Source of the DNA: an uncultured Spirochaeta sp.
Lineage (GTDB): Bacteria; Spirochaetota; Spirochaetia; DTKZ01
NCBI GenBank assembly: GCA_937140905.1
Contig: CAKZQO010000048.1
Span: 1-33,467, forward strand
Direction: 5' to 3'
DNA length: 33,467 nt
This document shows positions 15,085 through 24,079 of the stretch, one piece after another; position 1 is the first letter of the stretch, and every line of letters starts with the position of its first letter. The translations under genes and the position numbers were made by a program. The notes under the pieces were generated by a model. The model ran no database searches and had not been told where the DNA came from. It worked only from the letters and a program-made list of their open reading frames with translations.

Positions 15085-16566
15085 ATGGATGCCATACTAA
15101 GCGTATTACGGGTCGAAATTCTCATTCCCTGGCTTCTGGCCATGGTACTTGGGATCTTCGTGGGAGCCATGCCGGGCTTAACCGCCACCATGGCTGTAGC
15201 GTTGATCGTTCCCCTCACCTTCCATACCCCACCCATCGTGGGCTTGGCCATGATCCTGGGGGTTAGCTTCACCGCCATCTTCGCGGGAGATATACCCGCT
15301 ACCTTTCTCCGGGTCCCCGGTACCCCCGCATCCGGAGCCGCTGTCCTGGATGGGTACGAGATGAACAAGCAGGGCAAAGGCCCCCTCGCCATTGCTTTGG
15401 ATCTGACTTGCAGTACCCTGGGGGGAACCATTGGCGTACTGATTCTCATCACCATCTCTCCGATCTTGGCATCCTTCGCGCTCCAGTTCACCCATTTCGA
15501 ATACTTCTGGCTGGCCCTTCTAGGCCTTTCCATGAGCGCGGTGATCACCAAGGGATCCACCATGAAGGGACTAATCTCCATGACCGGCGGGTTGATCCTT
15601 TCCACGATCGGGCTGGACATTTCCACTGGATACCCTAGGTTCTCCTTTGGAAGCACCTACCTGATGAGTGGGATCAACTTCATCCCCGTGATGATCGGGT
15701 TATTCGGCATTTCAGAGGTCCTGCGCTCCATCTCCCTCACCTCCCATGATCAACTGGGAGATGCGGCCATCGTTAGCAACGTGAAGGCCGATTTCCGTTC
15801 CGTAGGCTCCATCATGGGAAGGAACAAACGCCTTATCCTGCAGTCCTCGGTGATCGGAACCCTCATCGGCGCGTTACCCGGTGCGGGAGCGGACATCGCA
15901 GCCTGGGTAGCGTACGGAATGGCAAAGAAAACGTCCAAAACGCCCGAAAAGTTTGGAACCGGTTCCGAGGAAGGGGTAATAGCTCCTACCACCGCCAATA
16001 ACGCGGCCCTGGGAGGAACGTGGATTCCCGCCCTCGTGTTCGGGATTCCGGGCGACTCCATTACGGCCATCGTGTTGGGGGCCATGATGATGTACGGCCT
16101 GAAGCCAGGACCGTTGGTGTTCCAGGGAAGCCGGGACCTGGTGAACCAGATATTCACTGTGGCAGTGATCTCCCAATTCTTCCTCCTTATACTAGGCTAC
16201 CTAGGGATTCGAGCTTTCACCTGGTTCTTCAAGTTTCCTCGCAACGTGGTTCTGGCAGGGATCACCATCTTTTCCATCATCGGCGCGTACGCTCTTCGAA
16301 GTAGCGTGTTCGACGTGGGACTGGTCCTCGTGTTCGGGATCCTGGGTTACCTGATGGAACGGGTCACCATCCCCCTCCCTCCTTTCATCTTGGGGTTGAT
16401 TCTCGGGCCCATGATCGAAGAGAATCTCCGAATCGGCCTCGTAAAAACCAGTGGAAACTTCTGGCCCTTTTTCAACCGTCCCATCTCGGCTTTTTTCGCG
16501 ATCCTATTAGTTCTGATCTTCCTCTACGAGCCAGTGAAGCTTCTGATCCAGAAAAAGCGAAAATAG
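15085..16566 (+). CDS. tctA: TTT transporter large membrane subunit (TctA family)
   Basis: The 493-residue polytopic protein has family signatures near the N-terminus, GIFVGAMPGLTATMAVALIVPLTF with PGTPASGAAVLDGYEM after it. In the middle are GALPGAGADIAAWVAYGMAKKTSK and GVIAPTTANNAALGGTWIPALVFGIPGD. The ATG at 15085 is favoured over a TTG at 15064 that would overlap tctB and add residues not typical for the family. It provides the translocation path for the ligand of the upstream binding protein. Confidence 0.92.
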   Translation: MDAILSVLRVEILIPWLLAMVLGIFVGAMPGLTATMAVALIVPLTFHTPPIVGLAMILGVSFTAIFAGDIPATFLRVPGTPASGAAVLDGYEMNKQGKGPLAIALDLTCSTLGGTIGVLILITISPILASFALQFTHFEYFWLALLGLSMSAVITKGSTMKGLISMTGGLILSTIGLDISTGYPRFSFGSTYLMSGINFIPVMIGLFGISEVLRSISLTSHDQLGDAAIVSNVKADFRSVGSIMGRNKRLILQSSVIGTLIGALPGAGADIAAWVAYGMAKKTSKTPEKFGTGSEEGVIAPTTANNAALGGTWIPALVFGIPGDSITAIVLGAMMMYGLKPGPLVFQGSRDLVNQIFTVAVISQFFLLILGYLGIRAFTWFFKFPRNVVLAGITIFSIIGAYALRSSVFDVGLVLVFGILGYLMERVTIPLPPFILGLILGPMIEENLRIGLVKTSGNFWPFFNRPISAFFAILLVLIFLYEPVKLLIQKKRK

Positions 16567-16578
16567 GGCAGGCTTTCC

Positions 16579-17730
16579 ATGGCAAAAGGTAAGCCACTTG
16601 ATACAGAAGACTTTTTGTCTGAGCAGCTGGGGGAGGGAAATCGGTCATGGATGAATCGTTCGATCGATCTCCTTTCCTATGGCGAACCTCTGGTGGGGTT
16701 CTATCCGATAGAAGCTGTACACCAGTTGGGCAATAGAGCAAGGAAGAAGAACCCTCGATCTTTTACCAATAACCGCACGGGAAAGGTCGATACCAATGCC
16801 GAGCCTGATCACCTCTCGGCAAAGGCAAACGAAATGGTACCTTTGAAGACGCCCTGGATGGCTACGTGGGGTGGGGATACTTCCAACGTGGTGCTGGCCG
16901 CTTCTAAACTCGGACTCTCCTGCGCGTACCTTTCCCGGGTGGGAGAAGATCCCTTCGGTGAGGGATTCTTTTCCCTCTGGGAATCTTCCGGTATCCAAAC
17001 CCGCTTGGTGCAGAAGGATCCCCATCACCCCACAGGGCTCTATTTCGTTTCCTTCCGTGAAGGGAAACATATCCTCACCTATTACCGGAAAGATTCCGCT
17101 GCTACCCATATCGATCCTAATCAGTTTGATCCCGCCGTTCTCAACTCGGTGCGGGTCCTGCACCTGAGCGGCATAAGCCTAGCGATCAGCCCCAGAGCGC
17201 GTGAGTTCGGCGTGTTCCTCATGCAAGAAGCCCGGAAACGCGGCACATTGGTATCCTTTGACACCAACTTCAGGCCTGCCCTTTGGGGAAAGGAAGAAGC
17301 GCGACAGGTCCTCGAACAAATCATTCCCGCTTACGTGCATGTCCTTGCCACCACCGACGAAGAGATGGAACTTTTGGGATGGGGACAACGGCCTGAGGCA
17401 ATGGCCCAGTTGTTGCGCGGTCCCGCATATTACCTAGTAAAACAGGGGAGTAAGGGAGCCTATGTACGAAGCTCGCAGGAAGAACTCTTTTTCCCATCTT
17501 TCCAAGTGCCGGTCGTAGACACCGTGGGAGCAGGGGATGCCTTCGATGCGGGTTTTCTACGGGCTCTCCTTCATTCGGACCCTTTGAGGGACGCTGCCCG
17601 ATACGCGTCTGCCGTGGCCGCCCTGGTATGCACTGGACAGGGACCATTGGAAAAACAACCTACCCATCGAGAAGTGGAAGCTTTCCTACGGAAGCAGAGT
17701 CAGTCTAGTTTTATCCGCCGGGCTAAATGA
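16579..17730 (+). CDS. PfkB-family sugar kinase, probably 2-keto-3-deoxygluconate kinase-like
   Basis: The 383-residue frame encodes a ribokinase/PfkB fold: YGEPLVGF near the start, GGDTSNVVLAASKLG (substrate loop), FDTNFRPALW as in KDG kinases, and TVGAGDAFDAGF with the catalytic Asp. A hydrophilic stretch of roughly 30 extra residues (about 47-85) separates the first strand from the GGDTSN loop. The true start may be the ATG at 16651 (MNRSIDLLSYGEP), which agrees better with the family; a GGAGG lies 15 bases before it, while the ATG at 16579 has only a weak GGCAGG. It sits 12 bases after tctA and likely phosphorylates a sugar acid imported by it. The 3' end overlaps the convergent SbcC-like gene by 31 bases. 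Confidence 0.85.
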   Translation: MAKGKPLDTEDFLSEQLGEGNRSWMNRSIDLLSYGEPLVGFYPIEAVHQLGNRARKKNPRSFTNNRTGKVDTNAEPDHLSAKANEMVPLKTPWMATWGGDTSNVVLAASKLGLSCAYLSRVGEDPFGEGFFSLWESSGIQTRLVQKDPHHPTGLYFVSFREGKHILTYYRKDSAATHIDPNQFDPAVLNSVRVLHLSGISLAISPRAREFGVFLMQEARKRGTLVSFDTNFRPALWGKEEARQVLEQIIPAYVHVLATTDEEMELLGWGQRPEAMAQLLRGPAYYLVKQGSKGAYVRSSQEELFFPSFQVPVVDTVGAGDAFDAGFLRALLHSDPLRDAARYASAVAALVCTGQGPLEKQPTHREVEAFLRKQSQSSFIRRAK

Positions 17731-20024
17731 CCGAACCGGGATTCCACCTTTTCGGCCAACGATTTTTCCTTAGTAAAGAGGAAAATCTGCCAGCCCGTGG
17801 CCTGCTGGAACTCTTGCAGCACCTCGATGGCCCGGTCTACTCGTTCGGTGTCGAGGGTAAGGAAGGGTTCATCCATCACGAGAAGCGCTTTCCCTTCTCC
17901 CTGGACAGCCTTCCGGGCTAAAGTAAGCCTAGCTGCCAATAGAAAGGCATCCCGTGTCCCCGTGGAGAGGAACACTCCCTCCTTGCCTTCCTTTTTTTCA
18001 ACTTTACCAAAGGGACGGAAATGCCCCTCCGCGTCCATCACTTCCGTATCCTTTAAGGAGAAGGTCCTCAAGGTTACTTTCCGAGCCTTAGCTTCTGCCT
18101 TTCCTTCTCCTCGTGCCGGGGCTATGCGGGAAAAGGCGATAGCGATTTCCTCCGATAGGGAAGCAAGAAGAGTATCGTTATCTGCAGAAAGGGAACGAAA
18201 GAGTTCGGCTGCCCGTTCTGCCCCCTTCAATGAGAGTTCTTTTTCCTTTAAAAGTGCCCTCTCTCGGAAGAGTTCCTGTTCTTTTTTAACAATCCGTTCC
18301 GGCAGATTCCGGTAGGCACCAGACACTTCCCCTTTCTTTCGATTCACAATCTGGATGAGCCTCTTTTCCTCTTGCTCGAGGATAGCCTTCCGTTCCTTCT
18401 TCTCCCTAAGAACATTCTCTAACCGCATCACCTCTGCTTCCGGGTGTTCGGGTTCTATGATCTGTCGCTGGATCCGTTCCAGTTCTGCCAAAAGGAAAGC
18501 CCCCAACTCTTCCATTCCCGATTGTCCATACCGTTTACACGCTTCCTCTAACTGGCGATTCAACTCTCGAAGTCGAGTCTCCTTATCCCATCGTTTCTCC
18601 ATCTGCGCGGTATAATGGGTGCTATCCCGTACATTTCTTCGATCGCACTTTACCTTCAGTGAATTCCCTATCTCTTCCCGTTCATGCCGATATTCTCCTA
18701 GTTCTTTATCCAGATTCTCAATTCGTTTCCTGATTTCGCCCTCTTCGGCATGCTTCTCCTCTAAACTTTTTCTAAGGTTTGCAAGCCTCTCCTCGGTTCG
18801 CTCCAAGGTTGCCAAGAACCGTTCCCACGTGGCTTCTGGAATGGGATCGCCCCCCTCTTTTACCCATTCGCTACAGATTCCCTCCAAAGCTCTTCGAAAC
18901 CTCGAGTCATCTTCCCTTGTTTCCCTATGGATTCCAAGGAAACCCAACAGGGCCGATCCCAACATACCCATTACCAGGGGAAGGATCAATAGATCTCCCG
19001 GGAAAACCCACATTCCCCCGATACCCAGAATGAGAACTACTGCTGCTAAAACAAGAAACGCCGGCCTAAAAACGTAGCGAGTCTTTACGTCTATGAACGA
19101 AGACCGATCCTGTAATCGAGTTTTTAGGGAAACCCCAAGATCCCGGATCTGTTGTACCTTTCGGGATTGAGTAGATAGTTGTTCTATCTCAGGTTGCAGT
19201 CTCTGCAACTCTTTTCGTAGTTCTTCCTCGAGGGTTCGTAGCTTCTGGATCTGCCCATCCAGTTCTTGTAGCTTGCGTTCCAGTGTTCGAAGGCTCTCCA
19301 ATTCTTCCTCGGTATAGCTGGGAGTCTCCTCTAATTCCTTCTTCAGCGTCTTTGCCGATTCAAGAGTCGCTTTTACGTGTAACAACTCTTTCTGGGTGCG
19401 ATGGAGTTTCTGCTGTTCGAGGGATTTGGCCAATCTTTCCTCCTCCCTCCTTAGCCTTTCCAGTTCAGACTGTACCGTTTCTAGTTCCTCTTCGGAATGG
19501 ATAGATTCCTGTTCTTCCCCAAGGGCCGCATCCCGCTGCCGATGCAATTCCTGTACTTCTGCCTCTAAAGCATCAACCTTCTTTTGAGTTTCCAGCATCT
19601 CCGCGTTCAAAGTACCTTTCGCAGTACGCTCACACTGTCGGCTCAACTCATTTGCCACAGCGAGAGGATCAATCCCTCCAGTGAAGAGTTGAGCCTTCAC
19701 CCTAGACAACCATTCCGAATCCTTCGATACTTCCACCGAAAGATCCCCCGCCCGTATGGCAAAGAGGTTTAGGAAATCCACCGCAGAAATTGTAAGGGGG
19801 ACTCCTTCGAACTCCAGGGTAACGGATCGTTCATCTCCGTATCTTGCCTTGAGGAGTTTTCCTGCTTCCATCGTACCTTTGGGTTTGCATAATCCTTCCA
19901 AAAGCGCATCGAACAGGGTGGTTTTCCCCGACTCATTGGCACCTTCCAGGATAGTTACGGGGGCGCAGGAAATCTGGTAGTTCTGGAACTTACCAAAAGA
20001 AGCGATATGGATTTTCTTGATCAT
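17700..20024 (-). CDS. SbcC/Rad50-like ATPase with central membrane segment (YhaN type)
   Basis: The 774-residue protein has Walker A GANESGKTT (residues 28-36), long coiled coils (about 140-300 and 400-600), an ABC-type signature LSTGTRDAF (from 686) and Walker B ALLVMDEP (713-720) with LTLD after it. Two hydrophobic helices occur in the middle (about 321-340 and 344-365), which is typical for YhaN-like members and not for classical SbcC. The partner nuclease gene overlaps its start by four bases. The complex probably processes DNA ends or structures near the membrane. Its 3' end overlaps the kinase gene on the other strand. Confidence 0.87.
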   Translation of the reverse strand: MIKKIHIASFGKFQNYQISCAPVTILEGANESGKTTLFDALLEGLCKPKGTMEAGKLLKARYGDERSVTLEFEGVPLTISAVDFLNLFAIRAGDLSVEVSKDSEWLSRVKAQLFTGGIDPLAVANELSRQCERTAKGTLNAEMLETQKKVDALEAEVQELHRQRDAALGEEQESIHSEEELETVQSELERLRREEERLAKSLEQQKLHRTQKELLHVKATLESAKTLKKELEETPSYTEEELESLRTLERKLQELDGQIQKLRTLEEELRKELQRLQPEIEQLSTQSRKVQQIRDLGVSLKTRLQDRSSFIDVKTRYVFRPAFLVLAAVVLILGIGGMWVFPGDLLILPLVMGMLGSALLGFLGIHRETREDDSRFRRALEGICSEWVKEGGDPIPEATWERFLATLERTEERLANLRKSLEEKHAEEGEIRKRIENLDKELGEYRHEREEIGNSLKVKCDRRNVRDSTHYTAQMEKRWDKETRLRELNRQLEEACKRYGQSGMEELGAFLLAELERIQRQIIEPEHPEAEVMRLENVLREKKERKAILEQEEKRLIQIVNRKKGEVSGAYRNLPERIVKKEQELFRERALLKEKELSLKGAERAAELFRSLSADNDTLLASLSEEIAIAFSRIAPARGEGKAEAKARKVTLRTFSLKDTEVMDAEGHFRPFGKVEKKEGKEGVFLSTGTRDAFLLAARLTLARKAVQGEGKALLVMDEPFLTLDTERVDRAIEVLQEFQQATGWQIFLFTKEKSLAEKVESRFGHLARRIKLD

Positions 20025-21136
20025 TTCCGTCCCCCTCGAAGTTCCTGTATGGTTCGTAATCCATGGAGCCGAGCGTAGCGCAGGATATTCTTCTCCTCCC
20101 CCTCGGCTTTACGATACTGCGTTTCCCATTCGGAAAGGAACCTCTGGGCTAGCGGATGGCTGGAAACCCCTTCCATCCATTCCATTCTCGAAAAATCCAC
20201 CGTTACCTTTCGTACGTGCTTTTCCAGTTGGGTTCGTACCTTTTCTGCCTGCTCCCGGGTCTTTCTCTCATCCTCCGTGATTCCCACTAGACTCAGTTGG
20301 ATCCAATCCGCCCTTCCGACATCTTCTGGAATCTTAGGCTCCTGGATATTCCCTTCCAGCGTTACCTCCACATCCACAGCAAGAAATTTACCCGCAGACA
20401 GTAAGACCTTTCTTCGTACCTTCACCAATGGAGACCCAGCCCTTCCCCTCTTGGAATCTTCTTCCGCTCCTGTAAGTTCCCAGATCGCCACACTCCTCGG
20501 TCCTTCCTCCCCCGCCCTCCATACCCGGCCAGAACCAGGGTAGATGAACGGGATAGTTCCACTGCGATCTTCCAGGGGAACATGCAGGTGCCCCAATGCG
20601 GCATAGTCGATTTCGAACCGTTGGAAAGAGGATAGATCCAACGCTCCTAGTTCTTCCTCCCCTTCTCCCTGATACACCACCCCAGGAACTGTCCCATGGG
20701 CAGCTAGGATTCGGTAGGTGGACTGCTTCGGAGGTATTTGCCAACTCTCCACGGATAAAGGCTCTTGCGAGTAAGGCACAGACAGGATTTCCACTACAGG
20801 ATCGATTTTCCGTACGGTAAAGGGGTAATCAGCCCCTAGTTGGATCCCTCCAAGATCAAGCTTTTTTAAGAGATCCAGAGCCTTCGGTGTCTTTCCTACC
20901 TCATGGTTTCCGGGGACAAAGAAGGTCTGGAAGTTCGACTCATACGATCGAATCAGGTTCCGTACTTCCTCCCGTAACTGGAGCAAATCCTCCCAACTAT
21001 CGAACAGGTCCCCACAGATAAGGATCCATCGACATCCCTCTTCTTTCGCGATCTGCAGAACCTCCTGAAATACGGAAAGGGAGTACTCTTTCTCGTTCAT
21101 CGAAAGGTGAAGATCCGCCATGTGAAGGAAGGTCAT
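20021..21136 (-). CDS. SbcD/Mre11-like metallophosphoesterase (YhaO type)
   Basis: The 371-residue protein shows all calcineurin-like phosphoesterase motifs: DLH (Asp8, His10), GDLFD (Asp43), GNHE (Asn77, His78), AHG (His147) and GHLH (His183, His185). These bind two metal ions, usually manganese, for DNA cleavage. It is the nuclease partner of the following ATPase gene, with an ATGA overlap. The start follows GAGGGAGAGAT and lies about 40 bases from a minus-strand promoter. Confidence 0.9.
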   Translation of the reverse strand: MTFLHMADLHLSMNEKEYSLSVFQEVLQIAKEEGCRWILICGDLFDSWEDLLQLREEVRNLIRSYESNFQTFFVPGNHEVGKTPKALDLLKKLDLGGIQLGADYPFTVRKIDPVVEILSVPYSQEPLSVESWQIPPKQSTYRILAAHGTVPGVVYQGEGEEELGALDLSSFQRFEIDYAALGHLHVPLEDRSGTIPFIYPGSGRVWRAGEEGPRSVAIWELTGAEEDSKRGRAGSPLVKVRRKVLLSAGKFLAVDVEVTLEGNIQEPKIPEDVGRADWIQLSLVGITEDERKTREQAEKVRTQLEKHVRKVTVDFSRMEWMEGVSSHPLAQRFLSEWETQYRKAEGEEKNILRYARLHGLRTIQELRGGRK

Positions 21137-21176
21137 GGTTCATCTCTCCCTCAATTACGATATTGATCTTAACAGA

Positions 21177-21205
21177 AGAATATAGAATAATTCATAGTTG
21201 TTCAA
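21177..21205 (-). promoter_or_regulatory. Promoter of the SbcD/SbcC-like operon
   Basis: On the minus strand, TTGAAC (21200-21205) and TATTCT (21177-21182) are separated by 17 bases. The intergenic region 21137-21217 is AT-rich and must also hold the divergent promoter for the lipoprotein gene, for which no convincing hexamer pair was found. Confidence 0.5.
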
Positions 21206-21217
21206 AGGAGGGAACAC

Positions 21218-21607
21218 ATGAAAAAGTTTTTTCCTAAAGTTTTCGCATTCCTCTTGGTTATTTCCTTGCTCTCCTGTACCACCTTTCAGTTCTCAGGTGC
21301 CCAGGTCACGAAAACCATTCCAAGTTATACATCCGTGGGAACTTTTGACGTAACAGTGAAAGTTCATGAATTTTTAGGTTCATCCGGCGGAACGAATTTA
21401 TTTAATATTACGGCAGACAACATGGATACGAAAATCTACGATACAATCCAGCGGGAAATCCAGAAATACACGGGAGATGCCGCTGTGAATATCACTATCG
21501 AATACGAAGCTAGCTTTGTGGATCTCCTTTTAAATGGTATCACCTTTGGAATCTATGCCCCGGCTACCGCTAGAATCAAAGGTACCGTTGTCAAGTATTC
21601 AAAATAG
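21218..21607 (+). CDS. Small lipoprotein of unknown function
   Basis: The 129-residue precursor has a clear lipobox, SLLSC with Cys20, after a hydrophobic N-terminus, so it is probably membrane-anchored. The mature part is about 110 residues, with a beta-rich pattern and one likely helix (KIYDTIQREIQKYTG). It ends in FGIYAPATARIKGTVVKY, resembling small Bor/TRL-like lipoproteins of unknown role, but the match is weak. GGAGGG precedes the ATG. It is a single-gene unit closed by a strong terminator. Confidence 0.75.
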   Translation: MKKFFPKVFAFLLVISLLSCTTFQFSGAQVTKTIPSYTSVGTFDVTVKVHEFLGSSGGTNLFNITADNMDTKIYDTIQREIQKYTGDAAVNITIEYEASFVDLLLNGITFGIYAPATARIKGTVVKYSK

Positions 21608-21649
21608 ATCCACAATCAGGGAAAATCATCCTGTAGATATCACTAAAAC

Positions 21650-21677
21650 AAGCATCCCGTTTAAGCGGGATGCTTTT
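21650..21677. terminator. Bidirectional rho-independent terminator
   Basis: AAGCATCCCG (21650-21659) pairs perfectly with CGGGATGCTT (21666-21675) around a 6-base loop, and TT follows to make a TTTT run. On the minus strand TTGTTTT follows. It can end both the lipoprotein gene and the convergent DUF2892-like gene. Confidence 0.85.
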
Positions 21678-21685
21678 GGCTACTC

Positions 21686-21892
21686 TTAAGTTTTCTTCTT
21701 GTCAGTGTTAATATGGAATGGTACGTACAGGGGACAGAACCGAATGATACTGGTGAGGACAAAGACAACTGCCAGAATACCTAGGATGGTAGCTGCTGTT
21801 CCTTGCACAGTTCCTGTTACAATCAATAGCACGAATAGAATCGCTAGAAGGATCCGAATAGCCCGATCAAGAGTTCCCATGTTCGCAGTCAT
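21686..21892 (-). CDS. DUF2892-like small inner-membrane protein
   Basis: The 68-residue protein starts at the ATG at 21892, which follows GGAGGAATATAT; a longer frame from 21955 lacks such a site. It has the DUF2892 pattern: NMGTLDRAIRILLA at the N-terminus, two membrane helices, and RFCPLYVPFHINT with the conserved CPLY. Members occur alone or fused to rhodanese domains (YgaP). Their role is unclear. It diverges from the LysR regulator gene with 65 bases between, so it may be a LysR target. Confidence 0.8.
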   Translation of the reverse strand: MTANMGTLDRAIRILLAILFVLLIVTGTVQGTAATILGILAVVFVLTSIIRFCPLYVPFHINTDKKKT

Positions 21893-21957
21893 ATATATTC
21901 CTCCATATATAGAAATATCATGTACAAATATCGCTAGAATCGAGGCCAGAGGCAACC

Positions 21958-22875
21958 ATGGATCTCATTAAAGTACGGGCTTTCTACACCGTTGCGACCC
22001 TCTGTAGCATCAGTGAAGCTGCTAAGCACCTACATTATACTCAGCCAGCCATCAGCGCCCAGATCCGAGAATTGGAGCATGAACTACAAACAAAACTCTT
22101 CGAACGGGTAGGTAGAACCCTCAGGCTCACAGAAGCGGGAAACGCGTTCTTGCCCCACGCGGAGCGTTTATTGAAGGATTTCGACTCCTGCAGGCAGGCC
22201 CTTCAACAACTGACCGATCACAGGGAAGGACAGTTACGGATTGGAGCCAGCCTGATCCCGGGAATGTACATTCTTCCCAAACTGATTTCCGCCTACCTCG
22301 AAAAAGACAGTGAGTTTACCTTCTCCCTCGACATCCAGAACGCGTACGAAGTGGAACGGATGCTGTTCGACCAACAGATCGATCTTGGTTTTCTGGGAAG
22401 GCGCAAACCTTACCCCCTTAATAGCGCTTTGGAAGCATCCCTCTTGTTCTTCGACCATCATGTGCTTATCCTTCCTCCCAAACATCCATTGCTGGAAAAG
22501 GAGAAAATCCATATCAAGGACCTGGCACAGTTGCCCCTGATCCTACCCTCCCGAAGCACGGTTACCCGGAAAAGTTTGGACACCCGGTTTCGCGAACTAG
22601 GCTTCTCCCCCCATATCCAGTTCGAGGTGAATAATATCGAAGCCATCAAGCGGATGGTGATCCAGGGAATAGGAGCTTCCATCGTGTGTAGGATCACAGT
22701 GCTAGAGGAAGTAGCCTCTGGTCTTCTAGCCGAACGTTTACTTCTAGGGTTAGACCTAAAGCGTTACTTTTATATGGTGCAGCGAAGGTCTACCTCAGCT
22801 CTATCTTCCTCATCCTTTGGTCAGTTCGTGTTAACCTACGTTCGAAGTCAGGAATTCTTGCACCAACGGTTGTAG
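21958..22875 (+). CDS. LysR-family transcriptional regulator
   Basis: The 305-residue protein has the LysR winged helix at residues 1-60 (LCSISEAAKHLHYTQPAISAQIRELEHELQTKLFER) and a periplasmic-binding-like effector domain (about 90-295). The effector is unknown. It is divergent from the DUF2892-like gene, the usual arrangement for a LysR and its target, and its last 45 bases overlap the end of the DHH phosphoesterase gene on the other strand. Only a weak AGAGGC precedes the ATG. Confidence 0.92.
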   Translation: MDLIKVRAFYTVATLCSISEAAKHLHYTQPAISAQIRELEHELQTKLFERVGRTLRLTEAGNAFLPHAERLLKDFDSCRQALQQLTDHREGQLRIGASLIPGMYILPKLISAYLEKDSEFTFSLDIQNAYEVERMLFDQQIDLGFLGRRKPYPLNSALEASLLFFDHHVLILPPKHPLLEKEKIHIKDLAQLPLILPSRSTVTRKSLDTRFRELGFSPHIQFEVNNIEAIKRMVIQGIGASIVCRITVLEEVASGLLAERLLLGLDLKRYFYMVQRRSTSALSSSSFGQFVLTYVRSQEFLHQRL

Positions 22876-23895
22876 TTTTTTCCGAGAATACTCCGCGTTC
22901 CCCTGCGTATAACCACCGGGGAATCCGATCGACACCAGTTGAGTCCCCTTCGAATTTAGGTAGTTCACGAGGGAGGAAGCAAGTTTTTCCGATTCGGCCA
23001 CCAATACCAATTCCCGTTGGAACTTGGGTTCCGTATAGGCGATCATCACTACCAGTAGGTCTAATTTTCGCGTCTTGCGATACCTTTCCAGTTCCTGCTG
23101 CAGACGCGGATCCTTTTTCTTCCACGCGTCGAGGGAAATTAGGACTGTGCTCATCCCATACCGGATCTTCCCCGCCGCGTACTCCTTGTAGTCCTTTCGG
23201 AGAAGATCAGCGGTGCTAAGATCAGACACGTTGAACTTTTCTCGCTGTAAGGTCTCGAAAAGGGTATTCGAGTCGAGGGGCACCTTGGATTTGAGTTTCT
23301 CCGCTATCTCCGCATCCTTGGGAGTAACCCGCCCCGCCTTGGGATCGAGGTTTACCGTATCTAGGAGGATCGTTCCCAAAAGAAGCACCGCTTCCCGACG
23401 GGTGATTAGTTCGGGGGCCTGCCGAAAATATTCTTCCGCCACTAGCGTACAGGTAGACCCCACAAGTTCTATCTTTCGTAGCCGGGCCTGGGGATAACTC
23501 CCCTCATCCTTGTGATGGTCGATGATCTCCTCTACCGCCCCTTCATATGCGGTATACTCTTTCCCCAGTTTATTGTGATCCATCAGAATCAAGGACAAGC
23601 GGCCTTCCCTATGCAACTGAGATAGATCGATCTCTCCCTGAAAAACGAGGGCTTCTTGTCCCATCCCCGCTTCCTTGAACAGGTACACCGCCTCGGTGCG
23701 GAGTTTGAAGTCCTCTTTTGGAATCGGAGCAAAAGGAATATAGAGATGGGAAGGATCGGGATCCACCTTACTCTTCAAATATCCATAAAGCACCGCCGAC
23801 GCCATCGAGTCGAGGTCTGCGGCTTCGTTACCCATTACCACATATACCTTGCCCGCTTTGGAAATCCGGTCACGATTCATGGTCATAGATTCCAC
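22831..23895 (-). CDS. DHH/DHHA2 phosphoesterase, exopolyphosphatase (PPX1/Prune)-like
   Basis: The GTG at 23895 is chosen because AAGGAGG lies seven bases before it; a frame from 23946 lacks a site. The 354-residue protein shows GNEAADLDSMASA (Asp27, Asp29), LMDHN (Asp106-His107-Asn108) and DHH (126-128). These are the metal-binding motifs of the PPX1/Prune branch, whose members cleave short polyphosphate or pyrophosphate with manganese or magnesium. The DHHA2 domain covers the C-terminal part. A family II pyrophosphatase is the alternative, though the NExxDLDS motif favours PPX1/Prune. It diverges from a possible triphosphate-tunnel protein gene. Confidence 0.82.
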   Translation of the reverse strand: MESMTMNRDRISKAGKVYVVMGNEAADLDSMASAVLYGYLKSKVDPDPSHLYIPFAPIPKEDFKLRTEAVYLFKEAGMGQEALVFQGEIDLSQLHREGRLSLILMDHNKLGKEYTAYEGAVEEIIDHHKDEGSYPQARLRKIELVGSTCTLVAEEYFRQAPELITRREAVLLLGTILLDTVNLDPKAGRVTPKDAEIAEKLKSKVPLDSNTLFETLQREKFNVSDLSTADLLRKDYKEYAAGKIRYGMSTVLISLDAWKKKDPRLQQELERYRKTRKLDLLVVMIAYTEPKFQRELVLVAESEKLASSLVNYLNSKGTQLVSIGFPGGYTQGNAEYSRKKLQPLVQEFLTSNVG

Positions 23896-24013
23896 TGTAC
23901 TGCCTCCTTGAAATTCTCGTGATGTTATTTTCCGCAGGGAATACATCCTCTGTCAAGAAAAACGAACCCATTCCATCCATAAAGTTTTTTATCGATCCCT
24001 TAAATTCTTTTTA

Positions 24014-24044
24014 TTGGATTCTCTCTAGGGGGGAATGGTATAAA
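24014..24044 (+). promoter_or_regulatory. Possible promoter of the CYTH-like gene and second TTT operon
   Basis: An extended -10 TGGTATAAA (hexamer at 24039-24044) follows TTGGAT (24014-24019) with a long 19-base spacer. It lies about 35 bases before the start codon. The opposite promoter for the DHH gene must also lie in 23896-24013, where only a TTGACA without a good -10 was seen. Confidence 0.35.
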
Positions 24045-24079
24045 TGTATAGAAAAAGAATGAAACACTAGGAGGATACT

